Shown: positions 42,826-53,161, numbered from the stretch's first letter. The stretch is 64,000 nucleotides of DNA from Arthrobacter sp. NicSoilB8 (GCF_019977355.1 NZ_AP024655.1:2356001-2420000); one strand, 5' to 3'. Numbers and translations: made by a program. The notes: a model not told the origin generated them from the sequence alone.

Positions 42826-45800
42826 ATGAATTTGTTCGCATGCAGGAAGGTCGATGGCCAAAGACGTGTCTTTAGCCGGCCAACCCGCGCAGTTGCCGCA
42901 GGGACAGCGATGACCCTGCTGAGTTTCATCGGGCTTACCACCACGGCGCTTGGCGCCAACGCAGCGCCGGCACCCGTCGGCGCGGGCTTCACCGTCACCG
43001 CGGCCGACCTGGCCTACATCCTCAAGCAGATCAAGATCGCCGAGGCGCACGTCGCCAACACGACGTCGGCCACCGGCCCCTGCGGGGCGCTCGTCGGAAG
43101 GGGCCCCAACCAGATTCCCGACGCCCTCACCTCGTACGGCCTCCGCACAGTGGACGGCTCCTGCAACAACCTGCTCGCCGGCCGCGAAACCTACGGGGCC
43201 GCCGATCAGGTTTTTCCGCGTTTGACGACGCCGTCATTCGGTAACGCGGATTCGGTGCCGGCCGGTTTCGGTCCCGCCGGCCCGTCCTCGTACCAGCAAA
43301 AGTCGGGCAATGTGTTCGACTCCCAGCCCCGCCAAATCAGCAATCTGATTGTGGACCAGACATCCACCAATCCCGCCGCTGTGGCCGCTGCCGGGTTCCC
43401 GGTCCGAACCCAAGGCAATCCCGGGCTGTTCCCTTGCACCACCGATCCTGACCCCTTGGCGACTCCGCCGGTCGTGGCTGTGCCGGCCGGCTGTGTCCCC
43501 ACCGGGGACACGCTGTTCATCCCCAACGTCACCACCGACGTCGGGCTCTCCCCGCCGTACAACTCCTTGTTCACCCTGTTCGGGCAGTTCTTCGATCACG
43601 GGGTGGACCAGACCGTCAAGGGCGGCGGAACGGTGTTCGTTCCGCTCAAGGCCGACGACCCGCTGATCACAGTGGGACCTGACGGCAAGGCGGGCACGGG
43701 CGACGAGGTGGCCCCCGACAGCCCCAATGCGTTCATGGTCCTCACCCGGGCACAGAACCAGCCCGGCCCGGACGGCGTCCTGGGCACCGCTGATGACGTG
43801 CAGGAAGCGGCCAACACGGACTCGCCCTACGTGGACCAGTCCCAGACGTACACGTCCCACCCCTCCCACCAGGTGTTCCTGCGGGAATACATCAACAACG
43901 CCGATGGCAGGCCGGTCGCAACCGGCAAACTGCTCGGCGGTCCTGCCGGCCCCACTGCGGGCGGCATGGCGACGTGGGCGGACGTCAAGGCGCAGGCGGC
44001 AATTTTCCTGGGCCTCAGGCTCGAGGACAAGGATGTCACCAACATCCCGATGATCGCCGCGGATCCGTACGGCAAGTTCATCCCCGGACCCGCGCGCGGC
44101 CTGCCGCAGTATGTCACCCTGACCGGCCTGGTCGAGGGCGACACGGCAAACCCCGTGCCGGTGCCGGCGAACGTGCGGTACTTCGACACCCCGTTCCTGA
44201 CCGACATCGCGCACAACGCCGATCCGTCACCGCAGGACACGGACCGCAACCCTGCCACCCCGCCGGTCGCGCCCACTCCGGACGCTGACACGACGGCCTC
44301 GGCAGACTTCGCGAACCAGCCCGCCGGGACCTACGACGACGAAATGCTCAACGCGCACTTCTGTGCCGGCGACGGTCGCGTCAATGAGAACATCGGCCTG
44401 ACCACCATCCACCAGATATTCCACTCGGAGCATGACCGCCTTGTCGCGGACATCCAGAACACCCTGACCAACGACACCTCGACCACGGGCGCTGCCGCGC
44501 TGGCCGAGTGGAAGCTGGCTGCCGGTGCCAACGGATGGAACGGCGAGCGCCTGTTCCAGGCGGCCCGGTTCGTCACGGAAATGGAATACCAGCACCTCGT
44601 CTTCGAGGAGTTCGCCCGCAAGGTCCAGCCGGCGGTCCAGCCGTTCCACGTCTATCACACCGACCTCGACTCGGCCATCAAGGCGGAGTTCGCCCATGCG
44701 GTCTACCGGTTTGGCCACTCCATGCTGACCGAGACGATCTCCCGGACCAACGGGGACGGCAGTGACAACTCCATCTCCCTGCTGCACGGCTTCCTGAACC
44801 CGCCCGAGTACACCAACGGCGGATCGGCGGGGTCCCTGACCTCGGAAGAGGCCGCCGGCAGCATCGTCATGGGCATGAGCGACCAGGTCGGCAACGAACT
44901 CGATGAGTTCGTGACGGGCACCCTGCGCAACAACCTGCTGGGCCTTCCCCTGGACCTGGCAACGATCAACATGACACGCGCACGCTCCGAAGGCGTACCG
45001 CCGCTCAACGAGCTGCGGCGCCAGATCAACAACGCCACCGGCGACGCCCAGCTGGCCCCCTACACGAGCTGGGCAGACTTCGGGCAGAACCTCAAGCACC
45101 CGGAATCGCTGATCAACTTTGTCGCCGCCTACGGCACCTACCCGACCATCACCAGCGAAACCACGCTGGCGGGCAAACGGGCAGCGGCCAAGGCGATCGT
45201 TGATCCGGGCACCCTGGCGACCCCTCCCACGGCTGACATGACGGACTTCCTGAACAGTGCCGGCCCGTGGGCGACGCAGGAGACCGGCCTGAACAAGGTT
45301 GATCTCTGGGTCGGCGGCCTGGCGGAGAAGACGAACCTCTTCGGCGGACTCCTGGGCAGCACGTTCAACTACGTGTTCGAAAACCAGCTGACCGATCTGC
45401 AGAACGGTGACAGGTTCTACTACCTCCTGCGCACCCCCGGCATGAACCTGCGGGCGCAGCTGGAGAGCAACTCCTTTGCGGAGATGATCATGCGCAACAC
45501 CAACGCGCACTCGCTCAAGGCCGATGCGTTTGCCACCGCCGACTGCAAGTTCCAGCTCGGCAACCTGGCGGGCACGCCGGCGGGCTACACGACTTCGGGG
45601 ACCACGGTCGCCGATGACGTAACCACCGAGTGCCAGGAGAACCTGCTTCTGCTGCGCAAGCCTGACGGCACCATCCAGTACATGGAGAAGAACACGGTCG
45701 ATCCCAGCGGCATCAACGGCCAGTCCGTTTACAACGGCACGGCCAACGCTGACCGCGTCACCGGAGGCAACGACAACGACACGTTCCTCGGCAACGAAGG

Positions 45801-48573
45801 CAACGACGTCATTGAAGGCAACGGCGGCGACGACATCGCACTCGGCGGCGACGGCAACGACCGGGTCACCGACCTGTCCGGCGCCGACGTCCTCAAGGGC
45901 GGACCGGGCAACGACTACCTCAACTCCGGTATCGGCGACGACATCAACATGGGCGGCGACGGCCAGGACTTCACGAACGGCGGCGCCAACGATAACGAAA
46001 CGTTCGCCGGCGAAGGAAACGACTTCGTGCAGTCCGGCGACGGCGCGGACGCGACCTTCGGCGACGGCGGCGACGACTGGATCCAAGGCGGATCCGGCCA
46101 GGACCTGCTGATCGGCGACCACGGCGCACCGTTCTTCGACGACCCGGCGCAGACGAAGCCCGGCAACGACATCTTCGTCGGCCAGGTCGGTGAAAACGAC
46201 TACGACGCCGAGGGCGGCGACGACATCATGTCCAGCAACGCCGCCATCGACCGTTACGCCGGTGCTGCCGGCTTCGACTGGGCCACGCACCAGTACGACA
46301 CCGTGGCGGCGGACGACGACATGAAGATCAACAACAACCTGATCGGCGTCCCGCTCCCCGTCGTGGTCAACCGCGACCGCTGGCAGGAAGTGGAAGCCAA
46401 CTCGGGTTCGAAGTTCGATGACGTCATCCGGGGCGACGACGCAGTGCCCAGCACCGTAGGTGGTGCAGGCTTCAGTGGCTGCGACGTCCTCGACCAGACG
46501 GGCATCAACCGGGTCGCCGGCCTGGCGGCCATCCTCCCGGCCCCGTCAACGCCGCTGGCTCCCGTGGCTGCGCTGTCACCGATGGGCGTCTGCCCGCTGA
46601 CCGGTCCGGTCTGGGGCGATGGCAACATCCTCATCGGCGGGCTTGGCAGCGACAAGATCGAGGGCCGCGGCGGCAACGACGTCATCGACGGTGACCGGTA
46701 CCTGAAGATCCGCATCAGCGTGCGGGACGACGCAGGCGTCGAGATCGGCACCACCGACCTCATGGAGCGCCAGTACCAGACGGGGAACCCGCTGTCCCTG
46801 GCGGCCGCAGTGGCTGCCGGCGTGGTCAACCCCGGGAACCTGGTGGCTGTCCGCGAAATCGTGACCCCCACGGCCCTGGAAACCACGGGTAACCGGGACG
46901 TCGCGATCTTCTCCGGCCCGCGGGCCAACTACACCGTCACCACGACCGGCGGCAACGGCACTGTGGGCTCGGCGGGCTCAACCACCACGGTGGTGGACAA
47001 CGTCGGCGCCGACGGCACGGACACGATCCGCAACATCGAGTTCCTGCAGTTCTCCGACAACGTCCTGCCGAACGCTCCGGCCATCGGTGCGGCAACCGCA
47101 GGCGCCGGGCAGGCGACGGTGACCTGGACGGCTCCGACCGTCGGCATCGCCGACACCTTCTCGGTGAAGGTGCTTGACGTGACGACGAACGCAGCCGGCG
47201 TCCAGGTCGGTGCCCTGCGCACTGCCCCGGCAGGCGCCACCAGCCTCGTGGTGACCGGCCTGACTAACGGGTCCCGTTACCAGTTCCAGGTGCTGGCCAG
47301 CAACGCCCTCGGCGACAGTCCGTTCTCGGCAGCCTCCAACACGGTGACTCCGACGACGACGACCGTGCCGGGAGCGCCGACCATCGGGACTGCCACCTCA
47401 GGGAACACTTCGGTGACCCTGACCTGGACAGCACCGGCGTCCGACGGCGGATCGGCAATCACCGGGTACACGGTGCGGGCCTTCGCCGGAACCGTCCTGG
47501 CCCGCACGCAGGCGGTCACCGGAAACGTCGGAACCGTCGTCGTGACGGGTCTGAGCAACGGGACGTCCTACACGTTCGACGTCGCCGCCACCAACGCGGT
47601 CGGTACGGGCGCGTTCTCAGCCCGGACGGCAGCGGTAAGGCCGGCGGGCATACCGGGAACGCCGGTCATCGGGACGGCTACGGCCGGGAACGCCTCGGCG
47701 ACGGTGACGTGGACCGCGCCGACCTCCAACGGCGGATCCCTCATCACGGGTTACACGGTGCGGGCCTTCGCCGGAACCGTCCTGGCACGCACGCAGGCGG
47801 TCACCGGAAACGTTGGAACCGCCGTCGTGACGGGACTGACCAACGGAACGGCGTATACGTTTGACGTCGCCGCCGTCAACGCTGTTGGTACGGGCCGGTT
47901 CTCGGGCCGAACGGCAGCGGTGACACCGCGGACGGAATTCGTGGCTCCTACCGTGACGTCGCACGTACCCGGATCGGGTACCCGCTCCGTAAGTCAGGCG
48001 GCGGATGTGACGGCAACGTTCAGTGAGGCGGTGACGGGAGTCAGCGGGACCACGTTCCAGCTGCGGCTCGGCACTACCCTGATCCCCGCCGTCGTGTCGT
48101 ACAACGTGCTCACCAGGGTTGCGACTCTGAACCCGAGCGCCACGCTGGCCGCGGACCAGGTGTACACGGTGACCCTCTCGGGGATCCGTGACCTGGCGGG
48201 CAACCCGATCACGCTCACCAGGTGGACGTTCACCACGGGCCCGGCCCCGACCGTCACCGCCACGACACCCGTTTCGGGAGCCACAGGCGTGCTGCGCAAC
48301 AGCAACGTGACCGCCACGTTCAGTGAGGCCATTACCGGCTTCACGGTTGCCGGCACGGTCCGGATCAATCAGGTCTCCACCGGAGCGGAGGTTGCCTCGG
48401 CAATCGCGTTCGACACCATCACCCGGGTGCTGACGATCAACCCCGGAACCAGCCTGCTCGCGAACACCCAGTACCGCGTCACCATCACCGGTGGCACCGC
48501 TGGCGTCCGTGACCTGGCCGGGAACCCGCTGGTCACCCGTACGTGGACGTTCACCACGGGGGCAGCGTTGTAA
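42826..48573 (+). CDS. Secreted animal-type heme peroxidase with RTX, FN3 and Big_5-like repeats
   Basis: The 1915-residue protein has a Sec signal peptide (about 1-47, ending ALGANA). Its animal-type peroxidase domain (about 200-880) has distal His258 in FGQFFDHGVDQ, the HQIFHSEHDRLV block and proximal His631 in YRFGHSML. RTX-type calcium repeats follow (about 968-1100 and near 1275-1290; GGDGNDR, GGPGNDY, GGSGQDL). Three FN3 domains (about 1418-1705) and two Big_5-like Ig domains (about 1706-1915) complete it. Bacterial relatives such as MopA oxidise Mn(II). It precedes a multicopper oxidase, which supports extracellular oxidative chemistry. RTX repeats behind a Sec signal in a Gram-positive type are unusual. 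Confidence 0.9.
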   Translation: MNLFACRKVDGQRRVFSRPTRAVAAGTAMTLLSFIGLTTTALGANAAPAPVGAGFTVTAADLAYILKQIKIAEAHVANTTSATGPCGALVGRGPNQIPDALTSYGLRTVDGSCNNLLAGRETYGAADQVFPRLTTPSFGNADSVPAGFGPAGPSSYQQKSGNVFDSQPRQISNLIVDQTSTNPAAVAAAGFPVRTQGNPGLFPCTTDPDPLATPPVVAVPAGCVPTGDTLFIPNVTTDVGLSPPYNSLFTLFGQFFDHGVDQTVKGGGTVFVPLKADDPLITVGPDGKAGTGDEVAPDSPNAFMVLTRAQNQPGPDGVLGTADDVQEAANTDSPYVDQSQTYTSHPSHQVFLREYINNADGRPVATGKLLGGPAGPTAGGMATWADVKAQAAIFLGLRLEDKDVTNIPMIAADPYGKFIPGPARGLPQYVTLTGLVEGDTANPVPVPANVRYFDTPFLTDIAHNADPSPQDTDRNPATPPVAPTPDADTTASADFANQPAGTYDDEMLNAHFCAGDGRVNENIGLTTIHQIFHSEHDRLVADIQNTLTNDTSTTGAAALAEWKLAAGANGWNGERLFQAARFVTEMEYQHLVFEEFARKVQPAVQPFHVYHTDLDSAIKAEFAHAVYRFGHSMLTETISRTNGDGSDNSISLLHGFLNPPEYTNGGSAGSLTSEEAAGSIVMGMSDQVGNELDEFVTGTLRNNLLGLPLDLATINMTRARSEGVPPLNELRRQINNATGDAQLAPYTSWADFGQNLKHPESLINFVAAYGTYPTITSETTLAGKRAAAKAIVDPGTLATPPTADMTDFLNSAGPWATQETGLNKVDLWVGGLAEKTNLFGGLLGSTFNYVFENQLTDLQNGDRFYYLLRTPGMNLRAQLESNSFAEMIMRNTNAHSLKADAFATADCKFQLGNLAGTPAGYTTSGTTVADDVTTECQENLLLLRKPDGTIQYMEKNTVDPSGINGQSVYNGTANADRVTGGNDNDTFLGNEGNDVIEGNGGDDIALGGDGNDRVTDLSGADVLKGGPGNDYLNSGIGDDINMGGDGQDFTNGGANDNETFAGEGNDFVQSGDGADATFGDGGDDWIQGGSGQDLLIGDHGAPFFDDPAQTKPGNDIFVGQVGENDYDAEGGDDIMSSNAAIDRYAGAAGFDWATHQYDTVAADDDMKINNNLIGVPLPVVVNRDRWQEVEANSGSKFDDVIRGDDAVPSTVGGAGFSGCDVLDQTGINRVAGLAAILPAPSTPLAPVAALSPMGVCPLTGPVWGDGNILIGGLGSDKIEGRGGNDVIDGDRYLKIRISVRDDAGVEIGTTDLMERQYQTGNPLSLAAAVAAGVVNPGNLVAVREIVTPTALETTGNRDVAIFSGPRANYTVTTTGGNGTVGSAGSTTTVVDNVGADGTDTIRNIEFLQFSDNVLPNAPAIGAATAGAGQATVTWTAPTVGIADTFSVKVLDVTTNAAGVQVGALRTAPAGATSLVVTGLTNGSRYQFQVLASNALGDSPFSAASNTVTPTTTTVPGAPTIGTATSGNTSVTLTWTAPASDGGSAITGYTVRAFAGTVLARTQAVTGNVGTVVVTGLSNGTSYTFDVAATNAVGTGAFSARTAAVRPAGIPGTPVIGTATAGNASATVTWTAPTSNGGSLITGYTVRAFAGTVLARTQAVTGNVGTAVVTGLTNGTAYTFDVAAVNAVGTGRFSGRTAAVTPRTEFVAPTVTSHVPGSGTRSVSQAADVTATFSEAVTGVSGTTFQLRLGTTLIPAVVSYNVLTRVATLNPSATLAADQVYTVTLSGIRDLAGNPITLTRWTFTTGPAPTVTATTPVSGATGVLRNSNVTATFSEAITGFTVAGTVRINQVSTGAEVASAIAFDTITRVLTINPGTSLLANTQYRVTITGGTAGVRDLAGNPLVTRTWTFTTGAAL
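47473..47920 (+). repeat. 285-base near-identical duplication within FN3 domains 2 and 3
   Basis: The stretch beginning GTGCGGGCCTTCGCC at 47473 recurs at 47758, exactly 285 bases (95 codons) later, with long runs of identical DNA including silent sites. Such nucleotide identity indicates a recent tandem duplication or gene conversion between the second and third FN3 modules. Confidence 0.85.
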
Positions 48574-48689
48574 TAGCAGTTCGAGAACGCCGGCTGGCGG
48601 GCCACAGTGGTCCGCCAGCCGGCTTCCTCACTTGTTCGAAAGATACTTTTCGACTCGGTATTCAGTTCGATTGCCCACTTGGAGGGGCC

Positions 48690-50399
48690 ATGACTACACG
48701 ACGAGAGATTTTTAAACTGGGAGCCGTCGGCGCCCTCGGCCTTGCAGGATTCAAGGGCGGCGATGACGACCTACCGACCGCAAGCCCGACCGCGCCGGCG
48801 TCGCTTCCGGTGGCCGCCAGCCTTCTTGCACCCCAGAATATGCCCGTACCCTACGCGGGCGTCTTCCGCCGCCCGCCAGAACTCGTCCCTTATCAGACGG
48901 GGTTCGACGGCGGCGACCCCGCCCGTCCCTTCGCCAAGTACGCCCTCACCCAAAAGCTCGGGCAGGCCAAGTTCGTGCCCGGCCTGAACACCACGGTCGC
49001 GGGCTACAACGGCATCTTTCCCGGCCCCACCATCCGAGCCACGCAGGGCACCCGGATCGAAGTGCGGATCCGCAACGCTCTGCCCGCTGCCGGGCTTCTA
49101 CAACCCGCTCGCTTTGACACGGTCACCCACTTGCACGGCTCGGCGTCGCTGCCGCAGTATGACGGCTACGCCAACGACATCACGGTCCCGGGCAACGTCA
49201 AGAACTACCACTATCCCAACTGGCAGACGGCGCGGACGCTCTGGTACCACGACCACAAGCATCACATCACCGCCCAGAACGTGTACTCGGGGCTCGCGGG
49301 GTTCTACCCGCTCTCCGACAAGTACGACCGGGCTCAGCTGCCCCAGGGTGAATTCGACGTCCCGCTCATGATCTCGGACGCCATGTTCAACGCCGACGGC
49401 TCGCTCGCCTACAACGACAACGACCAGAAGGGCCTCTGGGGCGACATCATCATGGTCAACGGGGTGCCGTGGCCCACCATGAAGGTCAAGCCGCGGATCT
49501 ACCGGTTCAGGGTGCTCGACGCCTCGATTTCACGGTCGTACCGGCCCACACTGTCCACCGGGGACCCCGTCTACGTGGTGGCCACGGACGCAGGCATGGT
49601 TCCCAGCGTGCAGGCCGTGAAGTCCTGGCGGCAGGGGACGGCCGAGCGCTATGAAGTCCTGATCGACTTCCGCAAATACCGGACCGGCCAGCTGATCGAA
49701 CTGCGCAACCTCAGCAACAAGAACAACATCGACTTCGCGAACACCAACAAGATCATGCGCTTCCAGGTGGTGGCCGACTCCGGCTCGGGGGCCGGTTCCA
49801 TCTCCAGCATCCCCACCACGCTCGAGGACGGCGGCTCCGTCAACGCGGCCCGGGGGGGCATCCCCACCATGAGCCTTACGCCGGCGATGGCCAAGGCAAA
49901 GCGAGAGCTGAAATTCTTCCGGGCCAACGGACAGTGGACCGTCAACGGCGTCACCTGGGCCGATGTGGAGAAATCCGGATTTACGAAGCTGTTCGGCAAC
50001 CCCCAGCCGTTCGACGTCGAGCAATGGACCATCATCAACGCGTCCGGGGGCTGGTTCCATCCGGTGCACATCCACCTCATCGACGCCAAGATCATCGCGA
50101 GGAACACCAACGGGGGCCTGCCGTTTGCCTGGGAGAAGGGCCCCAAGGATGTGTTTTACGCCGGCGAGAACGAGTCCATCACGGCCCTCATGCAGTTCGA
50201 CACCGGGACCGGCGGGGGTGGGCGCTACATGATCCACTGCCACAACCTGGTCCACGAGGACCACGACATGATGGTGCAGTTCTCCGTGGGCGACCTCCGC
50301 GCCAACGACCCCATCACCTCCGACCCGCCGGTCCTGGACACCACCGCCGCCAACGCGTTCCCGCCGGTGTACCGGCCCGGATTGCCCGCGGGGACCTGA
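48690..50399 (+). CDS. CotA-like multicopper oxidase with twin-arginine-type leader
   Basis: The 569-residue protein begins TTRREIFKLGAVGALGLAG, a likely Tat signal with the RR pair. All four copper motifs are intact: HLHG (H147, H149), WYHDH (H187, H189), HPVHIHL (H457, H460, H462) and HCHNLVHEDHDM (H516, C517, H518, H522 with axial Met527). The last motif closely follows the spore-coat laccase CotA. It would oxidise phenolics or metals such as Mn(II) with O2 outside the cell. The ATG at 48690 has GGAGGGG upstream. It lies 116 bases after the peroxidase and is coupled to the lipoprotein. Confidence 0.92.
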   Translation: MTTRREIFKLGAVGALGLAGFKGGDDDLPTASPTAPASLPVAASLLAPQNMPVPYAGVFRRPPELVPYQTGFDGGDPARPFAKYALTQKLGQAKFVPGLNTTVAGYNGIFPGPTIRATQGTRIEVRIRNALPAAGLLQPARFDTVTHLHGSASLPQYDGYANDITVPGNVKNYHYPNWQTARTLWYHDHKHHITAQNVYSGLAGFYPLSDKYDRAQLPQGEFDVPLMISDAMFNADGSLAYNDNDQKGLWGDIIMVNGVPWPTMKVKPRIYRFRVLDASISRSYRPTLSTGDPVYVVATDAGMVPSVQAVKSWRQGTAERYEVLIDFRKYRTGQLIELRNLSNKNNIDFANTNKIMRFQVVADSGSGAGSISSIPTTLEDGGSVNAARGGIPTMSLTPAMAKAKRELKFFRANGQWTVNGVTWADVEKSGFTKLFGNPQPFDVEQWTIINASGGWFHPVHIHLIDAKIIARNTNGGLPFAWEKGPKDVFYAGENESITALMQFDTGTGGGGRYMIHCHNLVHEDHDMMVQFSVGDLRANDPITSDPPVLDTTAANAFPPVYRPGLPAGT

Positions 50400-50400
50400 G

Positions 50401-51243
50401 ATGGGCCGCGTTGGGACAATGGGCGTGGCGGCCCTGCTCGTGCTGGCGCTGAGCGCCTGCACGGGCGGAACGCCGGCCCCGGCCCCGCCCGCGCCGTCGC
50501 CGGCGGGCAGCGCCGCGCCCGTCTCCCTAGAGACGGGGACCGACGTCGGCAACGGCCGTCCGGCCGTGAGCCACGACGGGCTGATGGTGCGGCGGCGCGC
50601 GGTCATCGCCGTCCACCCGGCCGCCGGGGCAGACCTCGGCCCGGCGCGCGCACGGCTCGAGCAGGCCGCAGCCGCCGGCGGCGTCGTGCTCTCCGACATC
50701 GCCCCGGACGTACTCGAACCGGCGATCCTGGAGCACATCTCGCCGGAACTGATCCTGGCGCTTCCGCCCGGCAGCACCGGCGACGACGCACAGAAGCTGG
50801 CTGAAGTGGCCTTCGGTCCGGAGGGAAGCTACCCCGGCGTGGAGCACGTCCATGTCTCGTCAGTCCTGGTCCACGACCTCCGGTTCACCGTGGCCGCGGC
50901 GGATCCGGCAGCCCTGACGGCTGCCATCGCCGAGGAAGGCATACTCTCGGACGCGCTCGGGAACTACGCCACGTCCCTGGGCAGCGGCGTCCTGACCGTC
51001 ACGTACACGGGACCGCTGCTCAGCGACGCTCTGGTGGAATCCGTGCGGAACGGCATGGCCCGCGGCGCCGGAGGGGATCCGGCCGACGTTGCGCTGGCTC
51101 CCCGCTCGACCACGGGCGAGGGAGTGGACATGTCCCGCGAACCGGAACCGGCAACGGAACCCGAACCGTCGCCGGAGGACGGCGGGACTCACTCGCACGA
51201 CACCGGGACGGACCACACGGGGACCGACGATTCCGGACACTGA
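50401..51243 (+). CDS. Lipoprotein with His/Asp-rich C-terminal tail
   Basis: The 280-residue protein has a lipoprotein signal with lipobox LSAC (Cys20), a Pro/Ala linker, a globular domain of about 170 residues with no recognised family, and a tail after about 235 that repeats Glu-Pro and then His, Asp, Gly and Thr (SHDTGTDHTGTDDSGH). Such tails often bind metal ions. It starts one base after the multicopper oxidase stop, so it is made with the oxidase and may supply copper or bind its metal substrate. That role is inferred. Confidence 0.75.
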   Translation: MGRVGTMGVAALLVLALSACTGGTPAPAPPAPSPAGSAAPVSLETGTDVGNGRPAVSHDGLMVRRRAVIAVHPAAGADLGPARARLEQAAAAGGVVLSDIAPDVLEPAILEHISPELILALPPGSTGDDAQKLAEVAFGPEGSYPGVEHVHVSSVLVHDLRFTVAAADPAALTAAIAEEGILSDALGNYATSLGSGVLTVTYTGPLLSDALVESVRNGMARGAGGDPADVALAPRSTTGEGVDMSREPEPATEPEPSPEDGGTHSHDTGTDHTGTDDSGH

Positions 51244-51308
51244 GGAGCCCGGACGCTGAGGAGCCCGGACACTGACCGCACCAGTGGCCGGCCGGGGCAA
51301 GGGGAACG

Positions 51309-53054
51309 CTACCGGCCGGCCACGAGTGCGTCCCGGACTTCGCGGCGCAGCACCTTGCCGATCAGTGAACGCGGGAGTTCGTCCACCACGGCAATGCGGC
51401 GCGGCACCTTGTAGGCCGCCAGGTTCTCCCGGGCGAACGCCAGCAGTGCCGCCGGATCGACGTCGGAGCCCGCGGGGGCGACGACGGCGGCGACCACGTC
51501 TTCGCCGCCGCCGGCGCGGGGGAGGCCCACCACGCACACGTCCAGGACGCCGGGGTATTCGCGAAGGACGTCCTCCACTTCCGTGGGGGAGACGTTGAAG
51601 CCGCCCGTGATGATCAGCTCCTTGATCCGGTCCCGGACGGTCACGAAATCATCCTTGTCCACCGACACAATGTCCCCGGTGCGGAACCAGCCCCCTTCCA
51701 GCAGCGCCTCCTCCGTCTCCTTCGGCCGGTTCCAGTAGCCGGCAAAGACCTGAGGGCCGCGGATCAGGAGCTCGCCTTCCTCGCCCGGCGCCCGGTCCAG
51801 AAGGACGTTCCGCGGGTCCACCACGCGGATGTCGGCCAGGGGAAACGGGACACCCACGGTCCCCGGTTTCCGGCTCGGACCGAAGGGATTGCCCAGGGCG
51901 ATGGGCGAGGTTTCCGTCAATCCGTAACCCTCGATCAGGTAGCCCCCGGTCGCCCGCTCCCAGGTCTCCACCGTCGCCAGCGGCAGGTTCATCGCCCCCG
52001 AGATGGAAAACCGGATGCTGTCCAGCGCGACACCGCGCTCCGCCGCGGCGGCCGCGATGCGGTCGTAGATCGGCGGCACCGCCGGCAGGAAGGTGGCCGG
52101 CGACTTCCTGTGCGCTTTCAGCACGAGATCGACGTCGAACTTGGGGAACAGCACCAGCCTCGCGCCGATGCTCAGGGCAAATGTCATGCACAGCGTCAGA
52201 CCGTACGCGTGGAACATCGGCAGCACCGCGTACACGCACTCCCGGCCGTCCTTGAGCCCGGGCACCCAGGCGCGCCCCTGTGCGGCATTGGCCTGCAAAT
52301 TGGCATGGGTCAGCATGGCGCCCTTGGGCTGGCCCGTCGTGCCGCTGGTGTACTGGATGACGGCGAGATCACCGGCGGCCGGGCGCGGATGCTTCTTCCT
52401 CAGCTCGCCGGCGGCCAGGAGCTCTTTCCACGGCACCACGGTCCGGGGCGCCGGCATCGGGACGTGCCGGGGCGTGTGCTTGCCGGCGGCCAGCGCCGCC
52501 CGGGCCGCGCGGGCGGCGGGCACCGGGAGCCGCAGCGCCAGCCGCTGCCGCAACGGCATCGCTGGAATCATCTCCACGGAGATGATGCTCTTGAGCCCGA
52601 CGTCGGCCGGCAACTGCCGCACCTTGTCGACGGCCTTGTCCCAGACCACCGCGACGGTGGCGCCGTGGTCCTCAAACTGATGACGCAACTCACGGTCTGT
52701 ATATAGGGGATTATGTTCGACGACGACGACGACGGCGCCCAGGCGCAGCACTGCATGGAACGCGATGACGTGCTGCGGACAGTTCGGCAGAACCAGCGCC
52801 ACCCGGTCACCGGCCCGGACGCCAAGCCTCATCAGGCCTGCGGCCGCTCTGCTGATGGCGGCACCGAGTTCGCGGTAGCTGGTCCGCGCCCCGAAGAATT
52901 CCAGCGCCGTCTTGTGCCCGTAGCGCCTGACGGATGAGTCGATGAGGTCCACAAGGGATCCCGCGGGAATCTTGAGATCGGCGGGAACCCCGGGACTGTA
53001 ATGCCGGGTCCAGGGGCGGTCGGGACGCCGGGGCCCGGCGGATCTGGTGCTCAT
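51309..53054 (-). CDS. Long-chain fatty acid-CoA ligase (AMP-binding family)
   Basis: The 581-residue enzyme has the adenylate-forming motifs YTSGTTGQPKGAMLTH, YGLTETSP, GWFRTGDIVSVDKDDF and the C-terminal GKVLRREVRD lysine region. It activates a fatty or aromatic carboxylic acid to its CoA thioester through an acyl-AMP. It is most like FadD-type long-chain ligases; chain specificity cannot be read. No fatty-acid degradation genes are adjacent. The gene is convergent with the lipoprotein gene and divergent from the metallo-beta-lactamase gene. Confidence 0.9.
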   Translation of the reverse strand: MSTRSAGPRRPDRPWTRHYSPGVPADLKIPAGSLVDLIDSSVRRYGHKTALEFFGARTSYRELGAAISRAAAGLMRLGVRAGDRVALVLPNCPQHVIAFHAVLRLGAVVVVVEHNPLYTDRELRHQFEDHGATVAVVWDKAVDKVRQLPADVGLKSIISVEMIPAMPLRQRLALRLPVPAARAARAALAAGKHTPRHVPMPAPRTVVPWKELLAAGELRKKHPRPAAGDLAVIQYTSGTTGQPKGAMLTHANLQANAAQGRAWVPGLKDGRECVYAVLPMFHAYGLTLCMTFALSIGARLVLFPKFDVDLVLKAHRKSPATFLPAVPPIYDRIAAAAAERGVALDSIRFSISGAMNLPLATVETWERATGGYLIEGYGLTETSPIALGNPFGPSRKPGTVGVPFPLADIRVVDPRNVLLDRAPGEEGELLIRGPQVFAGYWNRPKETEEALLEGGWFRTGDIVSVDKDDFVTVRDRIKELIITGGFNVSPTEVEDVLREYPGVLDVCVVGLPRAGGGEDVVAAVVAPAGSDVDPAALLAFARENLAAYKVPRRIAVVDELPRSLIGKVLRREVRDALVAGR

Positions 53055-53161
53055 GGTGTGTCCTCGCCACTGGGGTGCGCCGGGCTTCCGGCCTCGGGCC
53101 CGGCAGGACCCGTCAGGAAATCCTACCGGGGGCGGCCCCGGCCCGCGGTCCCCTCGGAGCC

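Noticed and set aside
44227..46290. A 687-codon minus-strand open frame opposite the heme peroxidase
   Set aside because: It is explained by the repeated Gly/Asp/Asn codons of the peroxidase and RTX region. There is no start site or family match.
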